Part shown: piece after piece, positions 43,620-54,078 of the stretch | How positions within the stretch are numbered: position 1 is the first letter of the stretch | How the letters are laid out: each line of letters opens with the position of its first letter | Source: an uncultured Opitutales bacterium | Lineage (GTDB): Bacteria; Verrucomicrobiota; Verrucomicrobiia; Opitutales; Intestinicryptomonadaceae | NCBI GenBank assembly: GCA_934613645.1 | Contig: CAKTTC010000003.1 | Location: forward strand, 157,795 to 221,794 | Reading direction: 5' to 3' | DNA: 64,000 nucleotides | Translations under genes and position numbers: made by a program | The notes under the pieces: model-generated | The model's database searches: none | What the model saw: only the letters and a program-made list of their open reading frames with translations | What the model was told of the DNA's origin: nothing

Positions 43620-43905
43620 GCCTCGAGCCTCGCGCTTTTTTAACTTAAAGCGGCGGCGATTGGCAAAAGCCAATTCGCCTTTGCTTTTGGGTAAAGTTTA
43701 TTTTAAAAAGCCGCCGCAAGAAACGTTCTCGGGTATTTTTTACATTTCCTAAAGTGGCGGCAATCGGCGTAGCCGATACGCCTTTGATTCTTGATTAAAG
43801 TAAAGCAACATTGGCCTTAGCCAATTTGCGCCACTTCTCAACATGTAAAAAATTCAACTTCAACAGACAATCAAAGCGGGTATTGAACGAAGTTCAATCC
43901 GCGCC
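43620..43905. repeat. Module junctions and four clamp hairpins
   Basis: CCTCGAGCCTCGCG (43621-43634) is followed by clamp hairpins with different stems: 43647-43684 (ATTGGC/GCCAAT), 43751-43782 (ATCGGC/GCCGAT, loop GTA), 43810-43826 (TTGGCC/GGCCAA-like, around loop TTA) and 43876-43902 (ATTGAAC/GTTCAAT, loop GAA, GCGG/CCGC clamp). A diverged end module AAACGTTCTCGGGTATTTTT lies at 43730-43749. A further clamp hairpin (ATCGGC/GCCGAT, loop GCA) is at 43297-43330. Confidence 0.7.
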
Positions 43906-43917
43906 GCTTCCCAAATA

Positions 43918-44811
43918 TTAAAATATTTGGAGGGCGGAGAAGTATGAGTATTGGGGGAAGTCGATTTTTTTGACGATTTTCTTGTCGGGCGAGACTTCGA
44001 GAACGTCGGGAATCGAATTGTTGCCGTAGGTCGTGCAGAGAATGTTTCCGTTGGGGAGGAATTTTGCGTCGCAAATGATGATTGGCGACTTTGCCCCGAG
44101 AGCCTGCTGAAGCTCCTTTGAGGTGAACGCCCATTTGATTTTGTCGGCGGCGTCGTAGATTGCGATGCCGTAAATACCGCCCGTAAGAATGGAGTTGTCG
44201 GGCATCAGTTGAGCGCTCACAACGCCGTCGGGCGTTTCGATTCGCCTGATTTGCCTGCCGTCGGCGTCGTAGATTGTAAGCAGGTTGGAGCTTATCATCG
44301 GGAAAATGTATTTGTTGCCGACTTTTGCCGCCAGTCTGAATTCGCCGTGGTTGACCCTTTTTTTTGTTTCGCTTTTGATTGTTTTGTGGACGTTGCCTTT
44401 CGAGTCTATTTCAAGGAGCGTTGAAATGCCCTCGTTGCCCACAAGAAACCTGTCGTTGCCCAGAATTTGCGCCACGGGGTTTTGTAGCCGCACTTTGTCG
44501 CCCCTTTTAAGGGTTTTTGTTTCAACCCCGTCCCATACAACCTCGGGGCACTTGTATTGCCAGAGCGTCTTTTTGTCGGCAACCGATACCATTCGTGCTC
44601 CGTGGAGCTCGCTTATGAAAACGGTTTTGCCGTCGGGCGAAAGGTCGGCGCGCTGCGGGTGTTCGGCTTCAATCGACCAGAGAATTTCGCCCCTGTCGTT
44701 TGCCAGAGCCACGACGCCGCTCCGGTGCGCCGTAAACAAAAAGTTGTAGGCGGACGCGGAAACCGCCGTGAAAATTGCCGCGAAAACAAGTATAACCGTC
44801 TTTGTCTTCAT
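43918..44811 (-). CDS. Exported beta-propeller protein (PQQ-like repeats)
   Basis: A 297-residue exported protein with signal peptide MKTKTVILVFAAIFTAVSAS. Six or so repeated strand units follow, such as GVVALANDRGEILWSIEAEH, GKTVFISELHGARMVSV and LLEIDSKGNVHKTI, giving a beta-propeller like the PQQ-repeat or YVTN proteins. There are no catalytic residues of a PQQ dehydrogenase. It may bind a ligand or partner in the periplasm. I start at ATG 44811, as the signal peptide begins there. No operon partner is apparent. Confidence 0.65.
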   Translation of the reverse strand: MKTKTVILVFAAIFTAVSASAYNFLFTAHRSGVVALANDRGEILWSIEAEHPQRADLSPDGKTVFISELHGARMVSVADKKTLWQYKCPEVVWDGVETKTLKRGDKVRLQNPVAQILGNDRFLVGNEGISTLLEIDSKGNVHKTIKSETKKRVNHGEFRLAAKVGNKYIFPMISSNLLTIYDADGRQIRRIETPDGVVSAQLMPDNSILTGGIYGIAIYDAADKIKWAFTSKELQQALGAKSPIIICDAKFLPNGNILCTTYGNNSIPDVLEVSPDKKIVKKIDFPQYSYFSALQIF

Positions 44812-44899
44812 GCTGCGGATTGTCGGGGTGAATAGTTTTGCTGTCAACACAAAATTTTGCCCGTAAAAATCCGCTGTTTGTCGACGCGTTGCGGAAGAA

Positions 44900-45829
44900 T
44901 CAGGTGTGCCGGCTTCTGTATGCGTGGAATGGGCGGGGCTTGTTCGGGAAGTGCGTCGCGCTCCAAGTCATAATTGACCCTCCGACAAGCACGGCAACGC
45001 CAAGCAGCAGGTTTTTGCCGAGGGGCGCGCCCAGCCACGCCGCCGCAAACAGGCACGAGAGCACGGGCGTAAAATACGAGGCTATTGCAAGCAGCGTCAT
45101 ATTCCCGCGCGAAATTCCGTAGTTCCAAGCCACATACGCGCCGCCGAAAACGAGCGCGCCCAGAACCACGCTCGCCCAGCCGAACGCGTCGGCGTTTGCG
45201 ATTCCGCCCGACATTCCGCCCGCCCAAAGCAGCGCGAATATCACGAAATCGACGAAGAAAATTATGATAGTAGGGTCGTTGCCGTTTGCGTATTTGCGTG
45301 TGAGGTTGGCGAAGATTCCCCAAGACACCGCGCCCAGAAAGGCGAGAATGTAGCTTGCGGGGTTTTGCCCTACATTCCGCGCTATTTCCGCCAAGTTTAC
45401 GCCTCTGTCGCCGCCGAGGACAATCATTATTCCCGCCAAGCTTATGACCGCCCCCGGGACAACCCACCAGCGCGCCTTCTGCGCGTTGACGGGAATGGAG
45501 AAAAGAATAACGAGGCACGGCCACATGTAGTTTACCATACCCACTTCCACCGTCTGCCTTTCGTTTTGGCACAGGAACATTGAAATGCCGAAAAACACGG
45601 AACACATATTCGCAAACGGAATCCCGAAAAGCAGGTATTTTAGCGGAAACTTTTTGAGCTTCGGCAGTCCGATAATGGGGCAGAGCAGCAGGACGATTGC
45701 CCCGTATAAAATGGCGAGCCCCGCCGAGAGCTTGAATTGCTCCACGATTGTTCTTATCACGCCCACCGACATTCCCCAGCAGAGCGGGGCGGTCAGTCCC
45801 ACGAGTGTCGCTTTAGCGTATGTTTTCAT
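44900..45829 (-). CDS. yddG: Aromatic amino acid exporter YddG-like (EamA/DMT family)
   Basis: A 309-residue inner-membrane protein with ten hydrophobic segments in two EamA halves. It shares distinctive stretches with E. coli YddG: KATLVGLTAPLCW near the N-terminus, VEVGMVNYMWPCLVILFSIP, SYILAFLGAVSWG and AYVAWNYGISRGNMTLLAIA followed by SYFTPVLS. YddG exports aromatic amino acids and some toxic compounds. I start at ATG 45829 (MKTYAKATLVG). It is monocistronic by layout. Confidence 0.82.
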   Translation of the reverse strand: MKTYAKATLVGLTAPLCWGMSVGVIRTIVEQFKLSAGLAILYGAIVLLLCPIIGLPKLKKFPLKYLLFGIPFANMCSVFFGISMFLCQNERQTVEVGMVNYMWPCLVILFSIPVNAQKARWWVVPGAVISLAGIMIVLGGDRGVNLAEIARNVGQNPASYILAFLGAVSWGIFANLTRKYANGNDPTIIIFFVDFVIFALLWAGGMSGGIANADAFGWASVVLGALVFGGAYVAWNYGISRGNMTLLAIASYFTPVLSCLFAAAWLGAPLGKNLLLGVAVLVGGSIMTWSATHFPNKPRPFHAYRSRHT

Positions 45830-45920
45830 AACATTGAAAAAACGGCACAATACTACGTCGGCGTTGCTAATCAAGATTTATTTGCCGAAGCAAAAATCCC
45901 GCACCGCGCATTTTGGCGAA

Positions 45921-47309
45921 TCAAAGCAGAAACAGCGAACCCAGCCCGAGGAAGATGAAGAACCCGCCCGAGTCCGTAACGCCCGTTGCGAACACCGAGG
46001 AGCCGCTTGCGGGGTCAAGCCCGTATTTTTTGAGCGTGAACGGAATGAAGCTTCCCATGAAGCCGCCAAGCGACATATTTATGAGCATCGAAGCCCACAC
46101 AATTAGCGAAAAGTCTATTTTGCGCGTTGCAACCAGCGCGATTCCCGCGCCGAGCGCGCCGATAATCAGCCCGTTTAGCAGCCCCTTGCAGGCTTCGCGC
46201 AGGCACACGCGGCCGCGGTCGAACACGCCGACCTCTCCGAGAGCGAGCGAGCGCACCGTAACCGCAAGCGTCTGCGCGCCCGTGTTGCCGCCTATTCCCG
46301 CGATGATTGGCATAAACACGGCAAGCAGGGGCAGAACCGCGATGTTTTTGTCGAAACACCCGACCACCGCCGAGGCAATCACCGCCGTTACGAGGTTCAC
46401 CAAAAGCCACGGCAGACGCTGTTTTATACTGAGCACAATGGGGTCGAAAAGTCCTTCGTCCGCGCCCGCGCCCGCGAGCTTTTGGAGGTCTTCGGTGCCC
46501 TCTTCAATCATTATGTCGATAACGTCGTCGTGGGTGATGATGCCCAGAAGTTCGCCGTTTGAGTCCACCACGGGGAGTGTGTGGTAGTCGGTATCTGCCA
46601 TTATCTGGGCAACAACCTCTCTGTCCATAGTGGGCGCGAGAAGCCCGATGAGGGTTTTGTCCATCACGTTTTCCACGCGCGCGCCTTTGGGGGCGAGCAG
46701 CAGAGTGCGCAGCGAAAGCACGCCGACTAAAATGTTTTCGTTGTTTACTACGTAGAGGTAGTAGATGTGCTCGTATTCGTCGCGCATTTTGCGGACTGCC
46801 GAAATTGCGTCTTCAACCGTGACGCTTGCCTGCAGGGTGGCGACGTGCGGGTTCATCATTGCGCCCGCCGAGTCTTCGGGGTATTCGAGCAGCTCTTTGA
46901 TGTCTTCCGCCGATTCGGGGTGCGAACGCTCTATGCCGCGCAAAAGTCTGTCTTTGTCTTCGTCTTCAAGTCCGCGGACGATGTCGGCGGCGTCGTCGGG
47001 CTCCATTTCGTTGAGAACCGACACCGCCCTGAATTCGCGCATTTCCGAGACGAGTTCCGCCGAAAGTTCGGGGTCCATCTCCGCGACGATTTCCGAAACC
47101 TTTTCGGGGTTGAAGCGGCGCAGAACCTCGCGCTGCTTGTCTACGCCTATGCGCTCCAGAAAAACGGCGATTGTGCGCGGGTTCGTTTCGGCAAGGGTTG
47201 CGTTGTCGATTTTATCCAGCTCGTTTTGCGCGGCAAATGTGACGAGGTCGTGAAGGGAGTAGCCCTTCTCGGGCATGGCGTCTTCCAAAATTTCGTCGTC
47301 GGGCTGCAT
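45921..47309 (-). CDS. mgtE: Magnesium transporter MgtE
   Basis: Gated Mg(II) channel of the inner membrane, 462 residues. The N-terminal MgtE_N helical domain has the repeats ELVSEMREF and EMEPDDAADIVRGL (about 80-115). A CBS pair follows (about 135-255, with LLEYPEDSAGAMMNP and TLPVVDSNGELLGIITHDDV). Five membrane segments (about 285-460) include the pore motif MPIIAGIGGNTGAQ. All elements are present. I start at ATG 47309; a TTG two codons upstream is possible. It diverges from the prepilin gene. No M-box riboswitch was recognised in the 230-nt gap. Confidence 0.93.
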   Translation of the reverse strand: MQPDDEILEDAMPEKGYSLHDLVTFAAQNELDKIDNATLAETNPRTIAVFLERIGVDKQREVLRRFNPEKVSEIVAEMDPELSAELVSEMREFRAVSVLNEMEPDDAADIVRGLEDEDKDRLLRGIERSHPESAEDIKELLEYPEDSAGAMMNPHVATLQASVTVEDAISAVRKMRDEYEHIYYLYVVNNENILVGVLSLRTLLLAPKGARVENVMDKTLIGLLAPTMDREVVAQIMADTDYHTLPVVDSNGELLGIITHDDVIDIMIEEGTEDLQKLAGAGADEGLFDPIVLSIKQRLPWLLVNLVTAVIASAVVGCFDKNIAVLPLLAVFMPIIAGIGGNTGAQTLAVTVRSLALGEVGVFDRGRVCLREACKGLLNGLIIGALGAGIALVATRKIDFSLIVWASMLINMSLGGFMGSFIPFTLKKYGLDPASGSSVFATGVTDSGGFFIFLGLGSLFLL

Positions 47310-47541
47310 AATCAAAATGTTTACGTCGTCTTTTGTGCATATTTTCGGCGAAAATTCAAGCCAATACGCCGATTTTTTTCCGAAATCGGCGCGGGAAATT
47401 TTGCGCGCGTTGGGGCGTCGATTTTCTTCGATAAATATTCTTGCAAAAACGCCCGAAAAATGCGAGTATTCTCAACACAAGAAGGCGGCATTGGGTTGCT
47501 GTTTTCTCAACTTTATTTATTTACAAAAAGATATGCAATAT

Positions 47542-48270
47542 ATGAATACAAAAAGAAAATCGAGAGCGTTTACGCTCGTTGAGTTGTTGATTGTCATCGC
47601 CATTATCGGTGTTTTGGCGAGTTTGATATATCCGGCGTTGTCGCAGGCCATCGGCGCGGGCGACAAAATGAAGTCGATGAACAACGCAAGCAACATCGCA
47701 AAAACGTGGCTGTCATACGTCAAGACGGGCACGCGCACGCGCATTGTTGTGGGCAAAACAATCTACGATTGGGCTGCAGTCCTCGCCGAAAGACAGGATT
47801 TGAACGACCCCAACATCTGGATTTTGGACTTCGACCTGCCCGTGATGGAAAAAATCCAGTCGGGCGCGCCCATGCCCGTTGCGGTTTCGAACCGTATCGG
47901 CTCGGTATGGAAGGTCAATCCCGAGTTCAAGGCTTTCCCTATCAGCTGGGAAGTCGCCAACAGAACCGACCCGAACGCCCCCGCCAGAACCCCCCTCGTC
48001 TGGACGCGCGGACTTAAGAACAACGGCATGTGGAGCGAACAGGACGGCGTGTTCAAGCAGGACGGCGGACACATCGCTTTCGTCGACGCGCACGTTCAGT
48101 GGTTCGAGAGCCTGAAGGACGAAAACACGGGCAAGGGTGTCCTCAACGGATACAACAAGACAACCAGAACATACAGCATCGCCCAAGCTATCCGCGGCGG
48201 TTCGAAGAATATTCTCGGCTGGAAGAATACCGAAGCCGAGGCTGAAACTGTCGAAGGCGTGGAAGAATAA
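47542..48270 (+). CDS. Type II/IV prepilin-like protein with H-X9-DG-type end
   Basis: A 242-residue exported pseudopilin. The N-terminal class III signal RAFTLVELLIVIAIIGVLAS (about 8-27) has Ala in place of the usual Gly at the cleavage site, with Phe and the conserved Glu5 kept. The C-terminal part has GGHIAFVDAHVQWF, matching the pattern of the prepilin-type processing-associated proteins of Planctomycetes, Verrucomicrobia and Lentisphaerae. Those genomes often hold many such genes of unknown role. ATG is at 47542; MQYM at 47533 is an alternative. No pilus assembly genes are adjacent. Confidence 0.78.
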   Translation: MNTKRKSRAFTLVELLIVIAIIGVLASLIYPALSQAIGAGDKMKSMNNASNIAKTWLSYVKTGTRTRIVVGKTIYDWAAVLAERQDLNDPNIWILDFDLPVMEKIQSGAPMPVAVSNRIGSVWKVNPEFKAFPISWEVANRTDPNAPARTPLVWTRGLKNNGMWSEQDGVFKQDGGHIAFVDAHVQWFESLKDENTGKGVLNGYNKTTRTYSIAQAIRGGSKNILGWKNTEAEAETVEGVEE

Positions 48271-48509
48271 CTTTGTATTGCGGCGGTCGGCGCGTTTGTG
48301 CCGACCTGCGCTTTGCGAATCGGCGGGTCGATTGTTTTTCGCCCCGCTTTTTTTGCGCCCGCATTTCGGCAAATCGGGCGGCAGGTTCGGCATTCGGGGG
48401 GCGAAATTGCAAAATTGTCGCGCAAGGGCGGGCTGCGCGGAACAAAACCCGCATGAAGCGGCGCAAAAACGTCGGGCTGTATGTCAAGTGTTTACTGGGT
48501 TTTGTATAA

Positions 48510-50174
<1,665 letters not shown>

Positions 50175-50187
50175 GTTCGCCTTTTAG

Positions 50188-50221
50188 CGCGGTTTCCCGA
50201 TTGCGGAAGCCGCGTTTTTTT
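50188..50221 (+). terminator. Intrinsic terminator of pyrG
   Basis: CGCGGTTTCC/GGAAGCCGCG (one G-T pair) with a 7-nt loop followed by seven T, 14 nt after the stop codon. Confidence 0.85.
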
Positions 50222-50292
50222 GCAAACAAACGGCGCGTTCGGCGCAAAAATGCGGATTGCCGCGCGGCGGTTCGCCCATAGGAGACTACATT

Positions 50293-51090
50293 ATGATTTT
50301 TACCGAAAAAAAACTGCTTTTGATTGCGGGCCCGTGCTCGCTTGAAAACGAAAGTCTGAGCTTTGAAGTCGCCGAAGTAGTAGCCGACATCGCCCGCAAG
50401 TATGCCGACAGCCTCACTGTGGTTTTCAAGGGAAGTTTCGACAAGGCAAACCGCACCAGTATTTCAAGCCCGCGCGGCCCCGGTTTGGAAGAGGGGCTGC
50501 GGATTTTGTCCGACGTGCGCAAGCAGTTCGGGCTTCCCGTTATAACCGACGTTCACGAAACTTCGCAGTGCGCAAAAGTGGGCGAAGTTTGCGATGCAAT
50601 CCAGATTCCCGCGTTCCTTTCGCGCCAGACTGATTTGCTTGTTGCCGCCGCAAAAACGGGCAGGGCAGTCAACGTCAAAAAGGGGCAGTTTATGTCGCCC
50701 TACGATATGAAGTATGTTTCCGCAAAGATGCGCGAGGCGGGCTGCGCCGAAACGTGGCTCACCGACCGCGGGGCGTCGTTCGGCTACGGAAATCTGGTTG
50801 TCGATATGCGCTCGTTCCCGATTATGGCGGAAAACGGGCTGCCCACGATAATCGACGCCACGCACTCTACCCAGCTGCCGAGTGCCGCAAACGGCGTAAG
50901 CGGCGGCGACAGGCGTTTTGTAAAGCCCCTTGCAAAGGCGGCGATAGCCGCGGGTGCCGACGGAATGTTTATCGAAACCCACCCGCGCCCCGAGAAAGCC
51001 TTGAGCGACGCCGCAACGCAACTGCCGCTTTCGGAGCTTGAAGAGCTTGTGAAAGTTTGTCTTGCAATTAAAGCCGCCGTGCGCGCGTAG
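50293..51090 (+). CDS. kdsA: 3-deoxy-8-phosphooctulonate synthase
   Basis: Condenses phosphoenolpyruvate with arabinose 5-phosphate to KDO 8-phosphate for lipopolysaccharide, so the organism makes a Gram-negative outer membrane. The 265-residue protein has [11 protein letters not shown] near the N-terminus, [25 protein letters not shown] and VKKGQFMSP. The Cys in AGPCS marks the metal-dependent type known from Aquifex, rather than the Asn-containing metal-free E. coli type. GGAGA precedes the ATG at 50293. Confidence 0.95.
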   Translation: MIFTEKKLLLIAGPCSLENESLSFEVAEVVADIARKYADSLTVVFKGSFDKANRTSISSPRGPGLEEGLRILSDVRKQFGLPVITDVHETSQCAKVGEVCDAIQIPAFLSRQTDLLVAAAKTGRAVNVKKGQFMSPYDMKYVSAKMREAGCAETWLTDRGASFGYGNLVVDMRSFPIMAENGLPTIIDATHSTQLPSAANGVSGGDRRFVKPLAKAAIAAGADGMFIETHPRPEKALSDAATQLPLSELEELVKVCLAIKAAVRA

Positions 51091-51180
51091 TGATTGTCCC
51101 GCAGGGGCGGGCTTCCATTGAAGGGCTACCGCCCTTACGCGGTCTCGCTAACGCTCAATTCGCTATCCCAGCCCAACAAG
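51091..51180. other. Hairpin array downstream of kdsA
   Basis: Short stems follow each other: CCCGC/GCGGG (51099-51112), CTTC/GAAG (51113-51124) and GGGC/GCCC (51123-51136), then AGCG-type stems. The style matches the triloop hairpin arrays found elsewhere in the window. No gene is seen. Confidence 0.4.
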
Positions 51181-51189
51181 CAAAAACAA

Positions 51190-51221
51190 AAAAGGCGTCC
51201 CACAGGGGACGCCTTTTTTTG
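51190..51221. terminator. Bidirectional terminator between kdsA and tkt
   Basis: GGCGTCCC/GGGACGCC stem with a short loop, with A residues before and seven T after, placed between two convergent genes. Confidence 0.9.
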
Positions 51222-51236
51222 CTTTCGAAGTCGGGA

Positions 51237-53201
51237 CTACAGTGAGGATTCGTCAATGTGGAATGCCTCGAAGAGGTAGGGGGCGTCGGCGGAGAAGCCG
51301 AAGTCGTCAGTTGCTACAACTCGGTCGGCGTATTTATACCACATTTGCGAAATGCCCGCCTCAATGGCTACGGTTTCCTTGCACTTGGGCAGAACTTCGT
51401 CTTTGTAGGCTTGCGGTTGGGCGTCGAAAATCTCCATGCAGGGCATTGAAACAACGCGCGTTGAGGGCGATTTTTTAGCCGCTGAAATTGCAATGCTCAG
51501 TTCCGAACCCGTAGCAATGATTATCTTTTCAAGCGGCGCGCTTTCCTTTACGGCAATATACGCGCCCCTGAGAACTCCGTGGCGGCGCACCTGCGCGTCA
51601 ATCGAAGAGTTGTTGGGGAGGTTTTGGCGCGAAAGAATCAGTGCCGTCGGGCCGTCGGTTCTCGCCAAAGCGCAAGCCCACGCGCCCACAACTTCCTCGG
51701 AGTCGGCGGGGCGGATTACGTTCAGGCGCGGAATGCAGCGCAGAATCGACGCCATTTCCACGGGCTGGTGCGTGGGCCCGTCCATTCCCACGCCGATTGA
51801 ATCGTGCGTGAAAACGAACTGCACGGGCAGCCTCGAGAGAGCCGTTACCCTGATTGCGCCGAGCATATAGCCCGCAAAAGTAAGGAACGTTGCGCAGGAG
51901 GGTTCGAAGATTCCGTAGTATGCAATGCCGTTTGTGATTGCGCCCATTGCGTGTTCGCGTATGCCGAACCAGATGTTTCTGCCCGCGGGATTTTCGGCGG
52001 AGAAATCGCCCATATCCTTGAGGTAGTTTTTGGTCGAGCCGAAGAGGTCGGCAGAACCCGTAATCATGAACGGGAGCTTCTTTGCAAGTGCGTTTTCCAC
52101 AACGCCCGAGGACGCGCGCGACGCGCTTTTGCCGTCGGCGGGGAATTCGGGGACAAGCTTCAGAAGCTCGTCGGCCGTAAGACGCTGTTTTCTGTTCAGG
52201 CAGAAGTCAAGCTCCTGCGCCTTTTCGGGATTGGCTTTCGCCCAGTCGGCGAATTTTTTGTCCCACGCGGCGGAGAGTTTTGCGCGTTCTGCGGCAACTT
52301 TCGCAAAGGCTTCGTATGTCTGCTTGCTTACGAAGAATTTTTCGTCGGGCAGTCCGAGCGATTTTCTCGCTTTCGCGGCGAACTTTGCGCCGCCTTCGCC
52401 GTGTCCCTTTGCCGAGTGCTCGACTTCTTCAATGCCCTTTGCTATTACCGTTTTGCAAATGACGAGCTTGGGCTTGTCGGAGTCGGACTTTTTCGCCGAA
52501 GTCAGCGCGGCGCGGACGGCGTCGATGTCGTGCCCGTTGCAGGTCGAGACTTCCCAGCCGTAGGCTTTAAAGCGCGCGGCGGTGTCTTCGGCCATTGTTT
52601 TTTCCGCCATGGCGTCGAGCGTTACGTCGTTGGAGTCGTAAATTACGACGAGGTTGCCGAGCTTCAGCGTGCCCGCAAGAGCCGCCGCTTCCGCCGAAAC
52701 GCCCTCCTGAATGCAGCCGTCGCCGCACAAGCACCAAACTTTGTGGCTGAAGATGTCGGCTTCGGCGGAATTGAAGCGCGCCGCCGCCATTTTTTCGGAA
52801 ACAGCCATGCCGACTGCGTTGCCGAAGCCCTGTCCGAGCGGGCCGCTTGTGGCTTCAACGCCCACCGTTTCGCCGAATTCGGGGTGTCCGGGGGTTTTAG
52901 AGCCTTTCATTCTGAAGTTTTTTAGGTCGTCAATCGACAGGTCGAAGCCCGATATGTGCAGCCAAGAGTAGATGAACATACTGCCGTGCCCCGCGCTTAG
53001 AATGAAGCGGTCTCTGTTGAGCCACTTGGGGTTTTTCGGGTCGATGTCGAGGATTTCGCCGAAGAGCACCGCGCCTATTTCGGCGCAGCCCAGCGGAAGT
53101 CCGAGGTGTCCGGAGGCGCATTTTTCGATGGCGTCTATGGCAAGACCTCTTGCTTCGTTCGCGGCTTGTTGCAGTATTTTGTTGTCGATTGTCTGAGTCA
53201 T
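51237..53201 (-). CDS. tkt: Transketolase
   Basis: Thiamine-diphosphate enzyme of the pentose phosphate and ribulose pathways, 654 residues. It has the substrate His in SGHLGLPLG, the cofactor motif GDGCIQEGVSAEAAALAG ending near the DSNDVT metal ligand, the catalytic Glu in WFGIREHAMGAI, and DGPTHQPVE. All expected parts are present, and length is normal. A weak promoter-like TTGAAG-TTAGAA lies upstream. A strong terminator shared with kdsA follows. Confidence 0.95.
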   Translation of the reverse strand: MTQTIDNKILQQAANEARGLAIDAIEKCASGHLGLPLGCAEIGAVLFGEILDIDPKNPKWLNRDRFILSAGHGSMFIYSWLHISGFDLSIDDLKNFRMKGSKTPGHPEFGETVGVEATSGPLGQGFGNAVGMAVSEKMAAARFNSAEADIFSHKVWCLCGDGCIQEGVSAEAAALAGTLKLGNLVVIYDSNDVTLDAMAEKTMAEDTAARFKAYGWEVSTCNGHDIDAVRAALTSAKKSDSDKPKLVICKTVIAKGIEEVEHSAKGHGEGGAKFAAKARKSLGLPDEKFFVSKQTYEAFAKVAAERAKLSAAWDKKFADWAKANPEKAQELDFCLNRKQRLTADELLKLVPEFPADGKSASRASSGVVENALAKKLPFMITGSADLFGSTKNYLKDMGDFSAENPAGRNIWFGIREHAMGAITNGIAYYGIFEPSCATFLTFAGYMLGAIRVTALSRLPVQFVFTHDSIGVGMDGPTHQPVEMASILRCIPRLNVIRPADSEEVVGAWACALARTDGPTALILSRQNLPNNSSIDAQVRRHGVLRGAYIAVKESAPLEKIIIATGSELSIAISAAKKSPSTRVVSMPCMEIFDAQPQAYKDEVLPKCKETVAIEAGISQMWYKYADRVVATDDFGFSADAPYLFEAFHIDESSL

Positions 53202-53475
53202 AATAAAGTCTTTTCTAACTTTTTTTATTGTTGTCGCTTCAAGATAACAAAACGCCGCCGTTTTTCAACATTTTTATTCCCCGACGGCGGGCGAATTCTT
53301 GCGCCTCCCCGCGCGGGGTTGCCGCCGCCGCGTTCCCGCTTCCCGTTTGCGCCCCCGAACGCCGCGCGCCCGCGGAATGCCGCTAAAAAGTTTGTTGACT
53401 TGGTTTGTGTTTTGTGTTTGTGTGGTCGCAGTGTATTTATACTGTTTTAACTAAGCTTTTAGAATGTTTTCCACA

Positions 53476-54057
53476 ATGAATGCTATCAGAAAAATCGCGG
53501 TTTGCTTTACCGCATTGTTCGCGGCGGCGTGCGGCGCGCTTGCGGCTACTTCGGGCTCATACAAACTTTGCCCGCTCGACGTTCTCGATATAAAAGTGTT
53601 CCAAGAACCCGACTTGAACACGACCTACAAAGTCAGTGCCGAAGGCAACGTTGTAATGCCGCTTATAGGCGTTGTTCCCGTTGCGGGGCTTACCGTTGCG
53701 CAGGCGCAGGAGAGGCTTCAGGAGCTTTACGGGAAAGACTATCTGGTAAATCCCAGTGTTACCATTTTCATTCTCCAATACGCCCCGCGCAGGGTCTACG
53801 TAATCGGTCAGGTCGGCCGCCCCGGCGAAGTCGTGTTCCCCAATGAGGAAGAGCTTACGCTTTCGCGCGCAATCGCCAACGCGGGCGGTGTTACGCGCAT
53901 TGCAAAAGACAGGGCAATCAACGTAAAACGCCGCATGGCAAACGGCTCAATGCGCGTGTTCGAAATAGACCTGCGCGCAATCCTCAACGACAAAAACGCT
54001 ACCGACTTCCCCCTTCAGGACGGCGACACCATAGAAGTGCAGGAATCGGCTTTCTAA
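53476..54057 (+). CDS. Polysaccharide export protein (Wza-like)
   Basis: Outer-membrane or periplasmic export component of 193 residues with signal peptide MNAIRKIAVCFTALFAAACG. It has a Poly_export domain (YKLCPLDVLDIKVFQEPDLN, then VSAEGNVVMPLIGVVPVAG) and one SLBB domain (RRVYVIGQVGRPGEVVFPN). It is much shorter than E. coli Wza (about 380 residues) and lacks its C-terminal membrane helix, which is common for such proteins outside Enterobacteria. The start could also be 53464. It precedes the Wzc-like kinase by 21 nt, so they form an export pair. Confidence 0.85.
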   Translation: MNAIRKIAVCFTALFAAACGALAATSGSYKLCPLDVLDIKVFQEPDLNTTYKVSAEGNVVMPLIGVVPVAGLTVAQAQERLQELYGKDYLVNPSVTIFILQYAPRRVYVIGQVGRPGEVVFPNEEELTLSRAIANAGGVTRIAKDRAINVKRRMANGSMRVFEIDLRAILNDKNATDFPLQDGDTIEVQESAF

Positions 54058-54078
54058 TTTCAAAATTTCCAATTCAGT

